Counted from the stretch's first letter, positions 1 to 11,798 are shown. The stretch is DNA of 64,000 nucleotides from Mikania micrantha (GCA_009363875.1 CM018682.1:66548031-66612030), one strand, 5' to 3'. Notes: generated from the sequence alone by a model not told the origin. A program made the numbers and translations.

Positions 1-450
1 GTAAATAGTACAATGACTAGCTATCATGACTATGCAATGTGTGATTATGTTATCTGCAAACATTACATTTCAAACAGTTGTTCAAACATTTGTGATTACA
101 TATACAAACTGTGTATGCACCAACCTTTGTGTTGACATGATTTACATGTTTTCTCATGACACTAAGGCACAAGCAAGGACAAGCAGGGACTAGGACGTTG
201 AGTCTCATGCATACACTTTATTTTGATTGTTGATTTAAAACATTGAACATTGTATTTACGGTTTTGCAACTATTTCATTTGGTTATTAGTTTTCAAACGC
301 TTCCGCAATGTTAAACTTTGATTTTACAAATTAAGACTAAATTATGTTTAAAAGCATATAGAGGTCTTTCGCTGTGTCTAATGACTGAGATCCTGGTTTG
401 TCACGCCCTAAACAGTATGATTCTGTTAGTTGAAATTTGGGGGTGTGACA
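1..450 (+). repeat. 3' part of a gypsy LTR (same family as the 4819-7253 solo LTR)
   Basis: The segment closely matches 6787-7253, including the run ending GGGGGTGTGACA at 450, so it is the right-hand end of a plus-oriented LTR that begins before the window. It carries the hairpin CACCAAC...GTTGAC near 118-136. The acceptor-like CAGG seen in its relative reads CATG here. Whether this is a solo LTR or the end of a full element cannot be told. Confidence 0.85.
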
Positions 451-670
451 GCGCATTCCTGTGGCTTCCTACGTTTAGCACGTTAATTTAATTTGTACGG
501 TAACTGTCCTATATATATATATATATATATATAATATTCGTTTCATTTTCCTGTTTTATTATGTTATAGTCTTGACTATTTTTTTACCCGCATTTACATT
601 ATAACGAGCATAAAGACAAAAAAATAATTTGAATTTTTTTATAATAATGGTAAATTACATTGATGTAGTT
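451..670 (+). repeat. Left remnant of MULE-like repeat MUL-i
   Basis: Contains an (AT)n run near 513-533, then sequence alike to 43508-43690 (motifs ATTCGTTTCATTTT, ACGAGCATAAA, TTACATTGATGTA). It resumes at 11799 after the nested insertions. The first ~50 bp are an inverted match to about 12937-12990. No coding capacity seen. Confidence 0.6.
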
Positions 671-791
671 GTAACACCCCGACTAATGACGGAATTATCA
701 GGGTATTCACGAAGTGTATATTGTTCAAAAGCACAAGGTTCTGTTGTTTGATTTACCATTCGGGGGAAGCCCGCAGTGATAGTTCATAATT
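671..791. mobile_element. Left piece of LTR-like insert Ins-C
   Basis: Begins TGTAACACCCC and is flanked by GTAGT (666-670), which recurs after 11793. The first ~75 bp are an inverted, imperfect copy of 11720-11793. The element is interrupted at 791 by RT-A. Joined to 11342-11793 it would have been roughly 570 bp. It could be a solo LTR with unusually long inverted ends or a small non-autonomous element. Confidence 0.65.
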
Positions 792-2590
792 TGTAACACC
801 CCAAAGTTTTCTAAATACGAGTTAATTGAACTTATGAATGGGTAATGGATAATTAACTTGTAAGAAAATAGACACAATAAACAAGTTAAGTTCGCAAACA
901 AAAATTTTGAATACTTGAAATTAATTTCGGGAACACTAACTCTCGAAATAATGTACCCGAAATTTCCCCATTTCGAGAACCAGAATTTCGAGTACACTGC
1001 CTATATATATGAGTGCCTAGGGAAACATGCTAACATTTGGCTGGAAGCACGCTCTCTTTCAAGAACACGAAGCAGATTTCGAGAACTTCAAGAAACGAGC
1101 TTTTGGTTGACCAAACGAAGGGGGAAACGTACGGGAATCTATAGAAGCGATCATTTAGCAACAAGTAAGTGTTCTAAACTAAAAAGTTAGGATTTTTGTG
1201 TGAAAGTGAACTTATGCATAAAGCTCACACCTTTATACATAAAGTTCGAAACTTAGTGGTTTTAGCGTTTTGGTAACAACTTAAGGAACCCAGAACTAAC
1301 TCCCCAGGGTCTTAGATGAATTTATGATATGGTTTATGATGAAAAGGGGAGTACTTGAAAATATTCCGAGGAGAATACTTGGAATCATAATTGATTCATA
1401 AGACCATTTCGAGAACACCCTTCGAGCATGTGGATTTCGATTACAAGGTGTCGAGTACACATGAGAATTCGTGTATTCGTGAGAATTCGAGTACTCATTG
1501 ATTTCATATATTCTGATTCGTGTACTCTGTTAATTTGAATACTCATGGATTTCAGGTACGTGGTGCTCAATGAACCTCAAGTGCTTCGGATACTTAGCCA
1601 GTTCGGGAACATGATGGTTTTCGAATATTGGGTACTAGTTAGGAGAGCTGTGAGGACTTAGAATAAATTCTAAGTCTAAGTATGGAATGTGATGAGACAA
1701 AGTAATGATTTAGGTTCTTGAGTCTTAGCTAAGGAGTTCGGCTAAGAAGACAAGGAGATACTACCAGGTGAGTTCTAGATGCCATATTTCACACTCTATG
1801 TATACTTATGTTTTGGGCTGGCATACATGATGTAGAATGTTTATGATATTATGTGTTCATGTTATGATGATGAATGAATGATGATATGCCATGATGATGT
1901 ATGCATGAGTATGTGTTACGTATGATGAAATGTGCATGAGACTATGCCGAGTATGATGAAAGCCTGATAGATGAGTAATGATGACATAACATGTTAATGT
2001 TTGTATGGTAATATGCATTATGATGACGACCATGGCAATATTTAGTAGATGCTATGATGATGTCCTAGATTGCTAGGATGAACGTATGATATTATTGTAA
2101 TGAGACTAGCATGTTATGAATATGATGCTAGGATAATATGATGACATGATGAAGTGATTTACCAGCATAACGTGCTATGATGAGTCCTACGTTGTTAGGA
2201 TAAAAGTATGATGATATGATGCTAGTATGACATGTCTATGATGTTATGATGATTATGATGCTAGCAAGAATTATATGATTCCTTGATGATTATGATGAAA
2301 GATAATATAGTGCTAGTATATTGGGTACGAGGAAAGAATGATGTTCCTATACGTGTTACATGATATGTATGAGATACGTACCAGTACTTGTGTTGGGGTA
2401 TGTATGATAGTCAACAAAGACTATAACTGGGTATGATAGTCAACCAAGACTATAACTGGGTATGATAGTCAACCAAGACTATAACTAGGTATGATAGTCA
2501 ACCAAGACTATAACTGGGCATGATAGTCAACCAAGACTATAACTGGGTTTGATAGTCAATCAGGACTATAACTGGGTATGATAGTCAACT
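792..2590 (+). repeat. 5' LTR of RT-A (3' end deleted)
   Basis: Matches 9085 to about 10890 in the 3' LTR. Starts TGTAACACCCC. A donor-like CAG|GTGAGTT lies at 1765-1772. From ~1800 to 2390 it is dense in ATG and TGATGA-like words. It stops within the 29-bp tandem array and lacks the last ~450 bp of the LTR. Confidence 0.85.
2402..2590 (+). repeat. 29-bp tandem array in RT-A 5' LTR
   Basis: About 6.5 copies of a 29-bp unit beginning GTATGATAGTCAACCAAG. The same array has 7 clear copies plus a degenerate one in the 3' LTR, so copy number changed after insertion or during reverse transcription. Confidence 0.9.
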
Positions 2591-2593
2591 AGC

Positions 2594-3330
2594 TGAGTCT
2601 TCAGCTGATATGGAAAAGATGATTTGGGAGGACCTGAAGGAGCTGGTCACTAAACAGTTCTGCCCCAAGAATGAGCTTAACAAGGTGGAAAAGGAATATT
2701 TGGTTCTGAAAGCTGGAAGTCTGAACCACCGCCAGTACACGTCAAGGTTTAATGAGATGGCCAGGCTTGTTCCTCACTTGGTTTCTACCGAGGAAGCAGG
2801 GTGAAGTTGTATATGGAGGGTCTGCCTCCAAAGGTAAGGATTCATGCCAAAGCAAACGCCCCAAAGACTTTTGATACCACTGTTAAACTCAGTGGTACTG
2901 TATGGGATGATGTGATGGCTGATGAGCCAGTGAAAAAGGAAATTAGGGTGAAGGAGTCCTCCGGGACTAAGAGGGGCCGAACAGACCAACGAAAGTTTTC
3001 AGGCAAGAAGGTGAAGCGTGAGGATGCGAACCGATGCAACAAGTGTGGTAAAACCCATACTGGACAGTGCTTAGGGGGGGCACTAACTTATGTTTTCGAT
3101 GCGAAAAGACGGGTCATTTTTCCAGCAATTGTCCGAGTGCCACCAGATGCTACAAATGCTACGGGCTTGGACATCTATCCAAGGATTGCAGGCAACCACG
3201 GGCCAATGCTTCGGGCTCGGGTAAGAAAGAGGAGAAAGGAAAAGAGAAGCAGAAGGCTAAAGCACGAGCCTTCACGATGACAAAGGAAGATGATATTGAG
3301 GACCCGGACATGGTCACAAGTACCTAGTCT
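2594..3330 (+). pseudogene. RT-A gag, C-terminal half, frameshifted
   Basis: Remnant of the Gag structural protein, which would coat element RNA in virus-like particles. The retained part of the gag domain reads IWEDLKELVTKQFCP and later FNEMARLVPHL. Two CCHC zinc knuckles follow (CFRCEKTGHFSSNC and CYKCYGLGHLSKDC, about 3090-3200), then a Lys/Glu-rich linker into protease. The N-terminal half is missing because the 5' LTR is fused to it. Frame is lost near 2803 and again near a run of G at 3074-3081. No start codon can be assigned. Identity as gypsy gag is secure; the gene is dead. Confidence 0.85.
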
Positions 3331-3336
3331 ATCAAC

Positions 3337-4818
3337 AATATTCCTGCTTCTGTATTGTTTGATTCTGGTGCCAGTATGAGTTTTTTATCTTCTACATTCT
3401 GTGATGGGTTATCTGGGATGGTTAAGAAAATGGATCGGGTATTTGATGTAAAGACGGTTATTGGTAAGATGACCAGGGTGACTGAGGCTATAGATGATTG
3501 TTATGTTGAGATAAAAGGTCATAAGTTCCCAGTACGATTGTTTCTTATAACATTGGGAGGATTTGATGTAGTTTTGGGTATGGATTGGTTAGCCAAATAC
3601 GAGGCTATCATTATATGTCGACGAAAGATGATATGTTTACGTGCGATGGATGGAAGCTTCGTAACAGTTCATGGTGATAGAGCGATGTATGCGCCGAAGA
3701 TCATTTCGATGATCAAGGCTGATGTTATGATGAGGCGAGGGTGTGTAGCCTACTTGGCCTATGTGATTGAGGAACGTACGGATACGAGGACGATTGATGA
3801 TGTACCCGTGGTGCGTAAATTCCCCGATGTATTCCTTGAGGAATTGTCTGGATTGCCACCGGAACGGGAAATTGAGTTCCAAATCGACTTAGTGCTGGGG
3901 GCACAACCCATTGCCAAAACAACTTACCGCTTGGCTCCCATTGAAATGAAGGAAATAATGACCCAGCTACAAGGACTCCTTGATAAAGGTTTTGTACGAC
4001 CAAGTGTCTCTCCATGGGGAGCACCGGTGCTGTTTGTTAAGAAGAAAGATGGAAGTATGCGCATGTGTATTGATTACAGAGAACTGAATAAGTTGACCGT
4101 AAAGGACAGGTATCTTCTACCTAGAATTGATGATTTGTTCGATCAATTTCAAGGTGCAAGCTGGTTCTCAAAGATAGATCTCCTATCCGGTTACCACCAG
4201 TTGAAAGTTCGAGATCAGGATATTCCAAAGACTGCATTCTGAACACGTGATGGACACTACCAGTTTTTCGTTATGTCGTTTGGATTGACGAATGCTCCCG
4301 TAGCATTCATGGTTTTGATGAATAGAGTATGTCTACCGATGTTGGACCGATCGGTGATAATGTTTATTGATGACATTTTGATTTACTCAAAGAACGAGGG
4401 AGACCATGCTTGCCACATAAGAGAGGTATTGGAGATCCTGAGGAAAGAGAGACTTTATGCTAAGTTCTCCAAATACGCTTTCTGGTTACGAGAAGTACAG
4501 TTTATGGGTCACGTGGTGAACCCATACGACATTATGGTAGATCCAGCTAAAGTTGAAACAGTTATGAAATGGAGACCTTCGAAGTCACCGACAGAAGCAC
4601 GCAGTTTTCTTGGTTTGGCTGGTTACTATCAGAGATTTATTCAAGACTTCTCCAAGATAGTGACGTCTCAGACGAAGCTCACAAAGAAAGATGTAAATTA
4701 CGAATGGGGCCCGAACCAAGAACAAGCGTTTTCAGTGCTAAAGGAGAAACTTACCCAAGATCCTATTTTAGCACTGCCAGATGGAAATGATGATTTCGTT
4801 GTGTATGCGGATGCATCA
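3337..4818 (+). pseudogene. RT-A protease and reverse transcriptase, interrupted
   Basis: Pol segment that would process the polyprotein and copy element RNA to DNA. The aspartic protease motif DSGAS sits at about 3361. RT follows from about 3900, with the entry region LDKGFVRPSVSPWG, FVKKKDGSMRMCIDYRELN, the motif FGLTNAPVAFM, and the catalytic FIDDILIYSK near 4360. The thumb/connection segment VETVMKWRPSKSPTEARSFL is present. An in-frame TGA at 4240-4242 replaces the codon expected before TRDGHY. RNase H begins with VVYADAS and is cut off at 4818 by the solo LTR. Tekay-like by domain order; clearly inactive. Confidence 0.9.
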
Positions 4819-7253
4819 TGTGACAATCCGGCATTTCCGGATTAACTCCATTATTCAAAAACTAACATAAACGAAACAAAATTATACGAAATCAAACCAG
4901 AAGGGTTAAACTTAAACAAAACAACTTTATAAACATTTAAATTGTGAGAATTAATGTTAAAAATAAATAAAATGTTCAAATTTGACTTTTAAAGTCAAAA
5001 TTCATGTAGTAAAACAATGAAAAATTCGAAATTGGTGTTTATCTACCATAATTAATCAAATTAATCACTCATAAAACTTGTAGCGATGATGATAAACGGT
5101 TATCATCAGTTAATAATCTCATAATTTTCGAATTAAACCTAATTAAAACTCATCATGTTGAAACCGTTACTAGAGTCGATTAAACCCACAACAATCAATC
5201 AATTTTCACGCAATTCAGCATCTAAAAACTATAATCGGCATATTTAGAGAGTTCTTCATCAGTTAGTTGAGATCAAGAGGTCGTGGAAGTCGAGTTCGAT
5301 CAAAGCATCAAGCTGAGAACAAGCTACAAGTCAAACTACACTAAATCGACATCAAATCAGGTAAAAATCAACTCCTATACAACCTAAAACAACCGACTAA
5401 GCAAAGCCCCATCATATTTCGTAGTTCTAACATCGAATTATACGAATTCAATTGTTAGGGTTCTTCGACAATGAGGATTTGGGGTTTTCGATTCAAACAC
5501 GTTCAAAAACGCAATTAAACTTACCCACAGCTTCTAAAAGATGCGTCTAACAAAAGCCCTATGCTAAATTAATAAAACAATAACAAATTGATGAAGTTCT
5601 AATTCTAGGGTTTGGCATTCAAAACGTATTTGGGGTTTTTAAACAAACAAGATCCAAGAATTCAATTAAACATGACAGAGAGGTTCGTTTTGATCTAGGA
5701 ATGAAAAACCCTATGATTTCAGACGTTTACTGGTTCGAATTTGGTTCAATTGGATCGAGGGCTAGATTTCTTGAAAACGACTTTGTTCGGGATAGGATTG
5801 GGCATGAAAACCTGATCAATTATTAAATTGAAACCGCTTGGAGGTGCGCCCGAACCTCTGGAACAAAAGCCCCATTGTGGGGAACTTGGGCTTGGTCGAA
5901 TTGGAATCAATTAGATTCGGTTAAAGAAAAATAGAACTTGAAGATTAAAAGAATTGATTTTTGAATCATGTTGCAAAAACAAAAGCAGACCAGCTGGTGG
6001 GAACGTGGGTTGTGTGTCCGGGAGGTCTTGGGTTCGAAACCATGTTCCACCAATTTTTGAATTAAAAACCAAATTCTAGTTTTTAAATCATAACTTTATC
6101 GTTTTAACTCCGATTCGAGCCGTTCAAATTTCATTGGAACCGTAATGGAATCACGAACAAAATAAAATGATAAAATTTATATTTTGACCAAAAATCACAA
6201 TCGTGTATATTTACGTGCTTATAAACATGATCGTGTATATTTATACGATTTAAATAAATGAACACAAATTCACATACACTTTTGTATGTACGTTTCGAAC
6301 ATTCTAGCATACGTGTGTTGACACGTATGCGATTACAAACGTGATGTGACATTTCAAATAACGAAACGTTATCGTAAATTACACAGATTATTCGTAGAAG
6401 ATTATCTACGCGAATTTACAAACACGTGATCATTCTACTTGCATACTAAGGTGCGTACACGGCCCCTCTTCTTATTTAACTGTTTTGGGGGAGAAAATAT
6501 GTGCAACAAGCAATTTTAGATACATATCACTTGCATGAGTTAGCTGTTTACATTAAGTGCAAACATAGCATTACAAAGCCTTACATTTCGAACCATTTAG
6601 TTTGTCGTAGTGCAAAGCGTGGTAGTTGAAGATAGATCTATTGGGTTTGACAAACCTCACTTGGTAGATGGGATCTACGCAAGTGTTTAACTGACCAAAC
6701 ACACATTACTATTGTTTGTGCTAGACAATAGTGGCAAGGCAAAACATGCGTTAGCATGCAACAGTCAGCTTCGGTGTCGACCACTTATGTAAATAGTACA
6801 ATGACTAGCTATCATGACTATGCAATGTGTGATTATGTGATCTGCAACATTTCTTACAAACAGCTTGTTCAAACAATTGGTTCAAACATTTGTGATTATC
6901 TATACAAACCTGTGTATGCACCAACCTTTGTGTTGACTTGATTTACATGTTTTCTCAGGACACTAAGGCACAAGCAAGGACAAGCAGGGACTAGGACTTT
7001 GAGTCTCATGCATACAGTTTACTTTAGTTGTTGATTTAAAACATTGAACATTGTATTTATAGTTATGTGATAGTTACTTTCTATTATTAGTTTTCAAACG
7101 CTTCCGCAAATGTTAAACTTTGATTTTACAAATTAAGACCAAAGTATGTTTGAAAATCATATAGAGGTCTTCGTTATGTCTAATGATCTGAGATCCTGGT
7201 TTGTCACGTCCCAAACGGTATGATTCCGTTAGTTGAAAATTGGGGGTGTGACA
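4819..7253 (+). mobile_element. Solo LTR inserted in RT-A RNase H
   Basis: Starts TGTGACAATCC, ends GGTGTGACA and is flanked by CATCA (4814-4818 and 7254-7258). RNase H reading resumes right after the duplication. No internal region remains, as expected after LTR-LTR recombination. It is a diverged relative of the RT-B LTR in the opposite orientation. Contains a donor-like AAG|GTGCGT at 6448-6456, hairpin stems CAAC 6922-6925 / GTTG 6932-6935, acceptor-like CAG 6956-6958, and a tRNA-like GGGTTCGAAACC near 6028. Confidence 0.93.
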
Positions 7254-7588
7254 CATCACGACAGGGGTTGGGATGTGTACTGATGCAAAAGGGAAGGGTG
7301 ATAGCTTATTCTTCGTGCCATCTTAAGATTCATGAAGCTAACTACCCAACCCACAATCTTGAACTCGCTGTAGTGGTGTTTGCACTGAAAATATGGAGGC
7401 ACTATTTGTATGGAGTAAGGAGTACCATCTATACCGACCACAAGAGCTTGAAGTACTTCTTCAAGCAAAAGGATTTGAACATGAGGCAGAGACGATGGCT
7501 TGAGCTATTAAAAGATTATGATTGTGATATTTTACATCACTCAGGAAAGGCCAACGTGGTGGCAGATGCTTTGAGTCGCAAGACTGAT
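7254..7588 (+). pseudogene. RT-A RNase H, second half
   Basis: Continues the RNase H domain broken at 4818: RQGLGCVLMQKGRVIAY, LELAVVVFALKIWRHYLYG, TDHKSLKYFF and the closing KANVVADALSRK, all hallmark gypsy RNase H segments that would degrade RNA in the RNA:DNA hybrid. The frame stays open here. The first four residues come partly from the target-site duplication CATCA. An inactive fragment. Confidence 0.9.
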
Positions 7589-9039
7589 CATCCTGCCATA
7601 CGAGTACAATCGTATAGTTTGGTGATAACGCCAGATTTTCTGAATGAGCTCAAACAGGCACAACAGGAAGGATTGTAAGAAGAGAATGTGGGTTTTAAAC
7701 GTGTCTTCGGACACCACGGGATAAAGGTACGATTCGGTCGAATGTGGGTACCCAGAAATGGGGATATTCTGTCGAGAATTTTAGATGAAGCCCACAAAAC
7801 ACGTTATTCGGTGCATCTAGGTGCAACGAAGATGTATCAAGATCTTTGGAAGGATTATTGGTGGCCGGGTATGAAGTTTAATGTGATCCAGTATGCGAAC
7901 AAGTGCCTTACTTGTGCGCAAGTGAAGGCTGAACATCAGAAGCCCTATGGATATGTGCAACCTCTTAAGGTACCGGAATGGAAATGGGAACATATCACCA
8001 TGGATTTTATCACCAAGCCACCGAGAACAGCTAAACGACATGATGCCATATGGGTGATTGTCGACCGATTGACGAAGAGTGCACACTTCCTCCAGATTAG
8101 AGAAACGTATACGTCCGAAAGGTTGTCTGATCTGTTCGTGAAAAAGATTGTGATCCGACATGGAGTTTCTGTCTCCATTGTGTCAAATCAGGATACGAGG
8201 TTTACTTCCAGCTTCTGGAAACAGTTTCATGATGCTATGGGAACGAGACTGAACATCAGTACCGCCTATCACCCCAGACGGATGGACAGTCTGAAAGGGC
8301 TATTCAAACGTTGGAGGATATGCTTAGGGCGTGCATTATCGATTTTGGAGGGAGCTGGGACGAGCCCTTGCCATTGGTGGAGTTTTCGTATAATAACGGC
8401 TACCACTCTAGTATAGGAATGCCCCCGTATGAGGCGTTGTACGAAAGACGATGTAGGACCCCGGTATGTTGGGGTGAAGTTGGACCAAAAGAGATGGGAA
8501 ACAAGGCTGCCGTGATTGATATGGCAGAAAAGTTAAGGGTGATAAAATCATGAATGAAAGCCACAAGATCGCCAAAAGTCATACGCAGACAAACGCATAA
8601 GACCGATAGAGTTTGATGTTGGTGATCGAGTGTTACTAAAGGTATCACCATGGAAGGGAATCATTCGATCCCGAAAGCGAGGAAACTGAGTCCGAGGTAT
8701 ATCGGACTGTTTCAGATAAAGGCAAGGGTAGGGAAAGTCACGTACCGGCTAGACCTACCAAAGGAGCTGAACGGGATTCATCGTGCCTTCCACGTGTCAC
8801 ACCTAAGGAAATGTTTGGCAGACGAGCAAGACCACGTTCCTTTGGATGACACTGAGGTAGATGAGTGACTGAACTATATTGAAGAACCGGTTGCGATTGT
8901 GGATACGAAGGAAAAGAAACTATGAAATAAAATGGTTCATCAAGTTAGAGTTCAGTGGAAGCCTCGAAAGGGTTCAGACACGACATAGGAGAAGGAAGAT
9001 GAAATGAGGAGATTGTATCATCATTTGTTCGAGTTGTAA
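7589..9039 (+). pseudogene. RT-A integrase and chromodomain-like C-terminus
   Basis: Integrase would insert element DNA; the C-terminal chromodomain would target chromatin. The HHCC zinc-binding region is visible (DEAHKTRYSVHLGA, then KCLTCAQVKAEHQK, about 7785-7940). The core follows (ITMDFITKPPRTA, WVIVDRLTKSAHF). The conserved SDRD motif reads SNQD near 8190, replacing a presumed catalytic Asp. A one-base loss in a C run near 8273 shifts the frame before DGQSE. Stops occur at 7676-7678, 8551-8553 and 8866-8868. The tail (VRVQWKPRKGSD, YHHLFEL) resembles a chromodomain and ends in TAA at 9037-9039. Family is clear; function is lost. Confidence 0.87.
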
Positions 9040-9070
9040 GCGAGTCAATTTTCGGGACGAAACCTGTTGT

Positions 9071-9084
9071 AAGGAGGGGAGACT
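9071..9084 (+). promoter_or_regulatory. RT-A polypurine tract
   Basis: AAGGAGGGGAGACT lies directly before the 3' LTR start at 9085. This is the expected plus-strand primer position. RT-F has a related AGGGGAGAC next to its 3' LTR. Confidence 0.75.
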
Positions 9085-11336
9085 TGTAACACCAAAAAAT
9101 TTACTAAATACTAGTTAATTGAACTTATGAATGAGTAACGAATAATTAATTTGTAGGAAAATAGACAAAATAAACAAGTTCGGTTCGCAAAAAAAATTGA
9201 ATACTAGAAATTAATTTCGAGAACACTAACTCTCGAAATACTGTACCCGAAATTTCCCCATTTTGAGAACAAGAATTTCGAGTAGACTGCCTATATATAT
9301 GAATGCCTTGGGAAACATGCTAACCTTTGGCTAGAAGCACGCTCTCTCTCAAGAACACGAAGCAGATTTCGAGAACTTCAAGAAACGAGCTTTTGGTCGA
9401 CCAAACGAAGGGGGAAACGCACGAGAATCTACACAAGCGATCATTTAGCAACAAGTAAGTGTTCTAAACTAAAAAGTTAGGATTTTTGTGTGAAAGTGAA
9501 CTTATGCATAAAGCTCACACCTTTATGCATAATGTTCGAAACTTTGTGGTTCTAACGTGTTGGTAACAACATAAGGAACCCATAATTAGCTAGGGTCTTA
9601 GATGAATTTCTGATATGGTTTATGATGAAAAGGCGAGTACTCAAAAATATGCCAGGGAGAATACTCGGAATCATAATTGATTCATAAGACCATTTCGAGA
9701 ACACCGTTCGAGCATGTGGATTTCGATTACAAGGTGTCGAGTACACATGTGAATTCGAGTATTCGTCAGAATTTGAGTACACATGGGAATTTGAGTACTC
9801 ATTGATTTCATGAATTCTAAATCGTGTACTCTGTTAATTCGAATACTCATGGATTTCGGGTACGTGGTTCTCAATGAACCTCAAGTGTTTCTGATACTTA
9901 GCCAGTTCGGGAACATGATGGTTTTCTAATACTGGGGACTACTTAGGAGACCTGTGAGGACTTAGAATAAATTCTAATTCTTAGTATGGAATGTAATGAG
10001 ACAAGGTAATGATGTAGGTTCCTTAGTCTTATCTAAGGAGTTCGGCTAAGATGACAAGGAGATACTACCAGGTGAATTCTAGATGCCCTATTATACACTC
10101 TATGTATAATTATGTGTTCATGTTATGATGATGAACGAATGATGATATGCCATGATGACGTATGCATGAGTATGTGTTAGGTATGATGAAATGTGCATGA
10201 GACTATGCTGAGTCTGATGAAGGCCTGATAAATGCGTAATGATGACATAACATGTTAATGTTTGTATGGTAACATGCATTATGATGATGACCATGGCAAT
10301 ATTTAGTAGATGCTATGATGATGTCCTAGATTGCTAGGATGAACGTATGATATTATAGTAATGAGACTAGCATGCTATGAATATGATGCTAGGATAATAT
10401 GATGACATGATGAAGTGATTTACCAGCATAACGTGTTATGATGAGTCCTACGTTGTTAGGATAAAAGTATGATGATATGATGCTAGTATGACATATCTAT
10501 GATGTTATGATGAGTATGATAATGATTATGATTCTAGCATGAATGATATGATGCCTTGATGATTATGATGAAAGATGATATAATGCTAGTATATTGGGTA
10601 CGAGGAAAAAATGATGTTCATATACGTGTTATAGGATATGTATGAGATAGGTACCAGTACCTGTGCTGGGTATGTATGATAGTCAACCAAGACTATAACT
10701 GGGTATGATAGTCAACCAGGACTATAACTGGGTATGATAGTCAACCAGGACTATAACTGGGTATGATAGTCAACCAGGACTATAACTGGGTATGATAGTC
10801 AACCAGGACTATAACTAGGTATGATAGTCAACCAGGACTATAACTGGGTATGAGAGTCAACCAATACTATAATTGGGTATGATAGTCAACCTAACTACAA
10901 CAGGGTATGGAGCCTTGTGCCGGCATAAGCCCATTGTTCATGTTAATGACAATGGATGTATGATGATGATGTTTATTTTGTTATGTGACGAGGCTTTGGA
11001 TTATGTGAACGAAATGATGGTTTATGTTAATTATGTTTTAACTTACCAAAACGTTTATGATGTTTCATGAAAACTAGAACTCACCAGCGTAAGCTGACAT
11101 TTTAGCATATATGTCAGGTTAAAGCTAAAGCAAGAGGAAGCATGGAGCTCGGGCATCAAGATAGAGAATCCAATGGTGTTGGCAATCCTAAATGTTTTGA
11201 TACAATCTATTTCAGTATATTTTGTATTTGACAATGTTTTAAATTCCGCTGCATATATATGAAAGTTTTTGGTTTAAGAGTTATGTGTTATGATGAAAAC
11301 CAACCTCTGAGAGGCGCCCGGGATTGGGGCCTCACA
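9085..11336 (+). repeat. 3' LTR of RT-A
   Basis: 2,252 bp, from TGTAACACC to CCTCACA, followed by the duplication TAATT. Includes donor-like CAG|GTGAATT near 10069-10077, the 29-bp array, hairpin stems CAGC 11085-11088 and GCTG 11093-11096 with loop GTAA, and acceptor-like CAG|G at 11115-11118. Confidence 0.9.
10674..10905 (+). repeat. 29-bp tandem array in RT-A 3' LTR
   Basis: Seven copies of the unit GTATGATAGTCAACCAGG... to ~10876, then one decayed copy. Most copies carry CCAGG where the 5' LTR array has CCAAG, suggesting homogenisation within each array. Confidence 0.88.
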
Positions 11337-11341
11337 TAATT

Positions 11342-11793
11342 CTAACATTGTTATATTAAACTTGGTCAAATATTATCTGTTAACATTAGTTGATCTGCTC
11401 ATTATGCCATGATTTCACATATGACTTATAAAATTTGATATACATTTTATCCAACCATTTTTAGTGTGTGTGCTTAAAACCTGTGAAGCTCACCAACTTT
11501 ATAGTTGACCTTTTGTTTAAACATGTTTCAAGTGGAAACACTACATAAGATTGCTAGAAGTTGGACTTAGATTTTTAGTACTTTAATTTTAGTTTTCTTA
11601 TTATTAAGCTTTAAATTTTGGATTTAGTATTTCCTTTTTATGATGTAATGAAGTATGGATAGTTGGAGTTTATTAAATGTCAAGTTTGAATTTTTTTTAA
11701 TGATATGTTTGGATTATATATAAACCTTGTGCTTTTTAACAATATATATTTCGTGAATATCCCGATAATTTCGCTATTGGTTGGGGTGTTACA
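11342..11793. mobile_element. Right piece of LTR-like insert Ins-C
   Basis: Ends GGGGTGTTACA at 11793 and is followed by GTAGT, matching 666-670. Contains the LTR-type hairpin CAACT 11494-11498 / AGTTG 11503-11507 with loop TTAT, then TTTCAAG where other LTRs have CAGG. The last ~75 bp invert the left end. Confidence 0.65.
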
Positions 11794-11798
11794 GTAGT

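Larger units (their letters stand above)
792..11336 (+). mobile_element. RT-A: degenerate Ty3/gypsy (Tekay-like chromovirus) element
   Basis: Bounded by TG at 792 and CA at 11336, with the 5-bp duplication TAATT at 787-791 and 11337-11341. Order: truncated 5' LTR, partial gag, protease-RT, solo LTR insertion, RNase H remainder, integrase, chromodomain-like end, polypurine tract, 3' LTR. That order and the C-terminal chromodomain-like segment point to the chromovirus branch. A deletion fuses the 5' LTR directly to mid-gag, removing the primer-binding site, leader and gag start. The LTRs are visibly more diverged than those of RT-B, so it is older. Non-functional. Confidence 0.9.
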
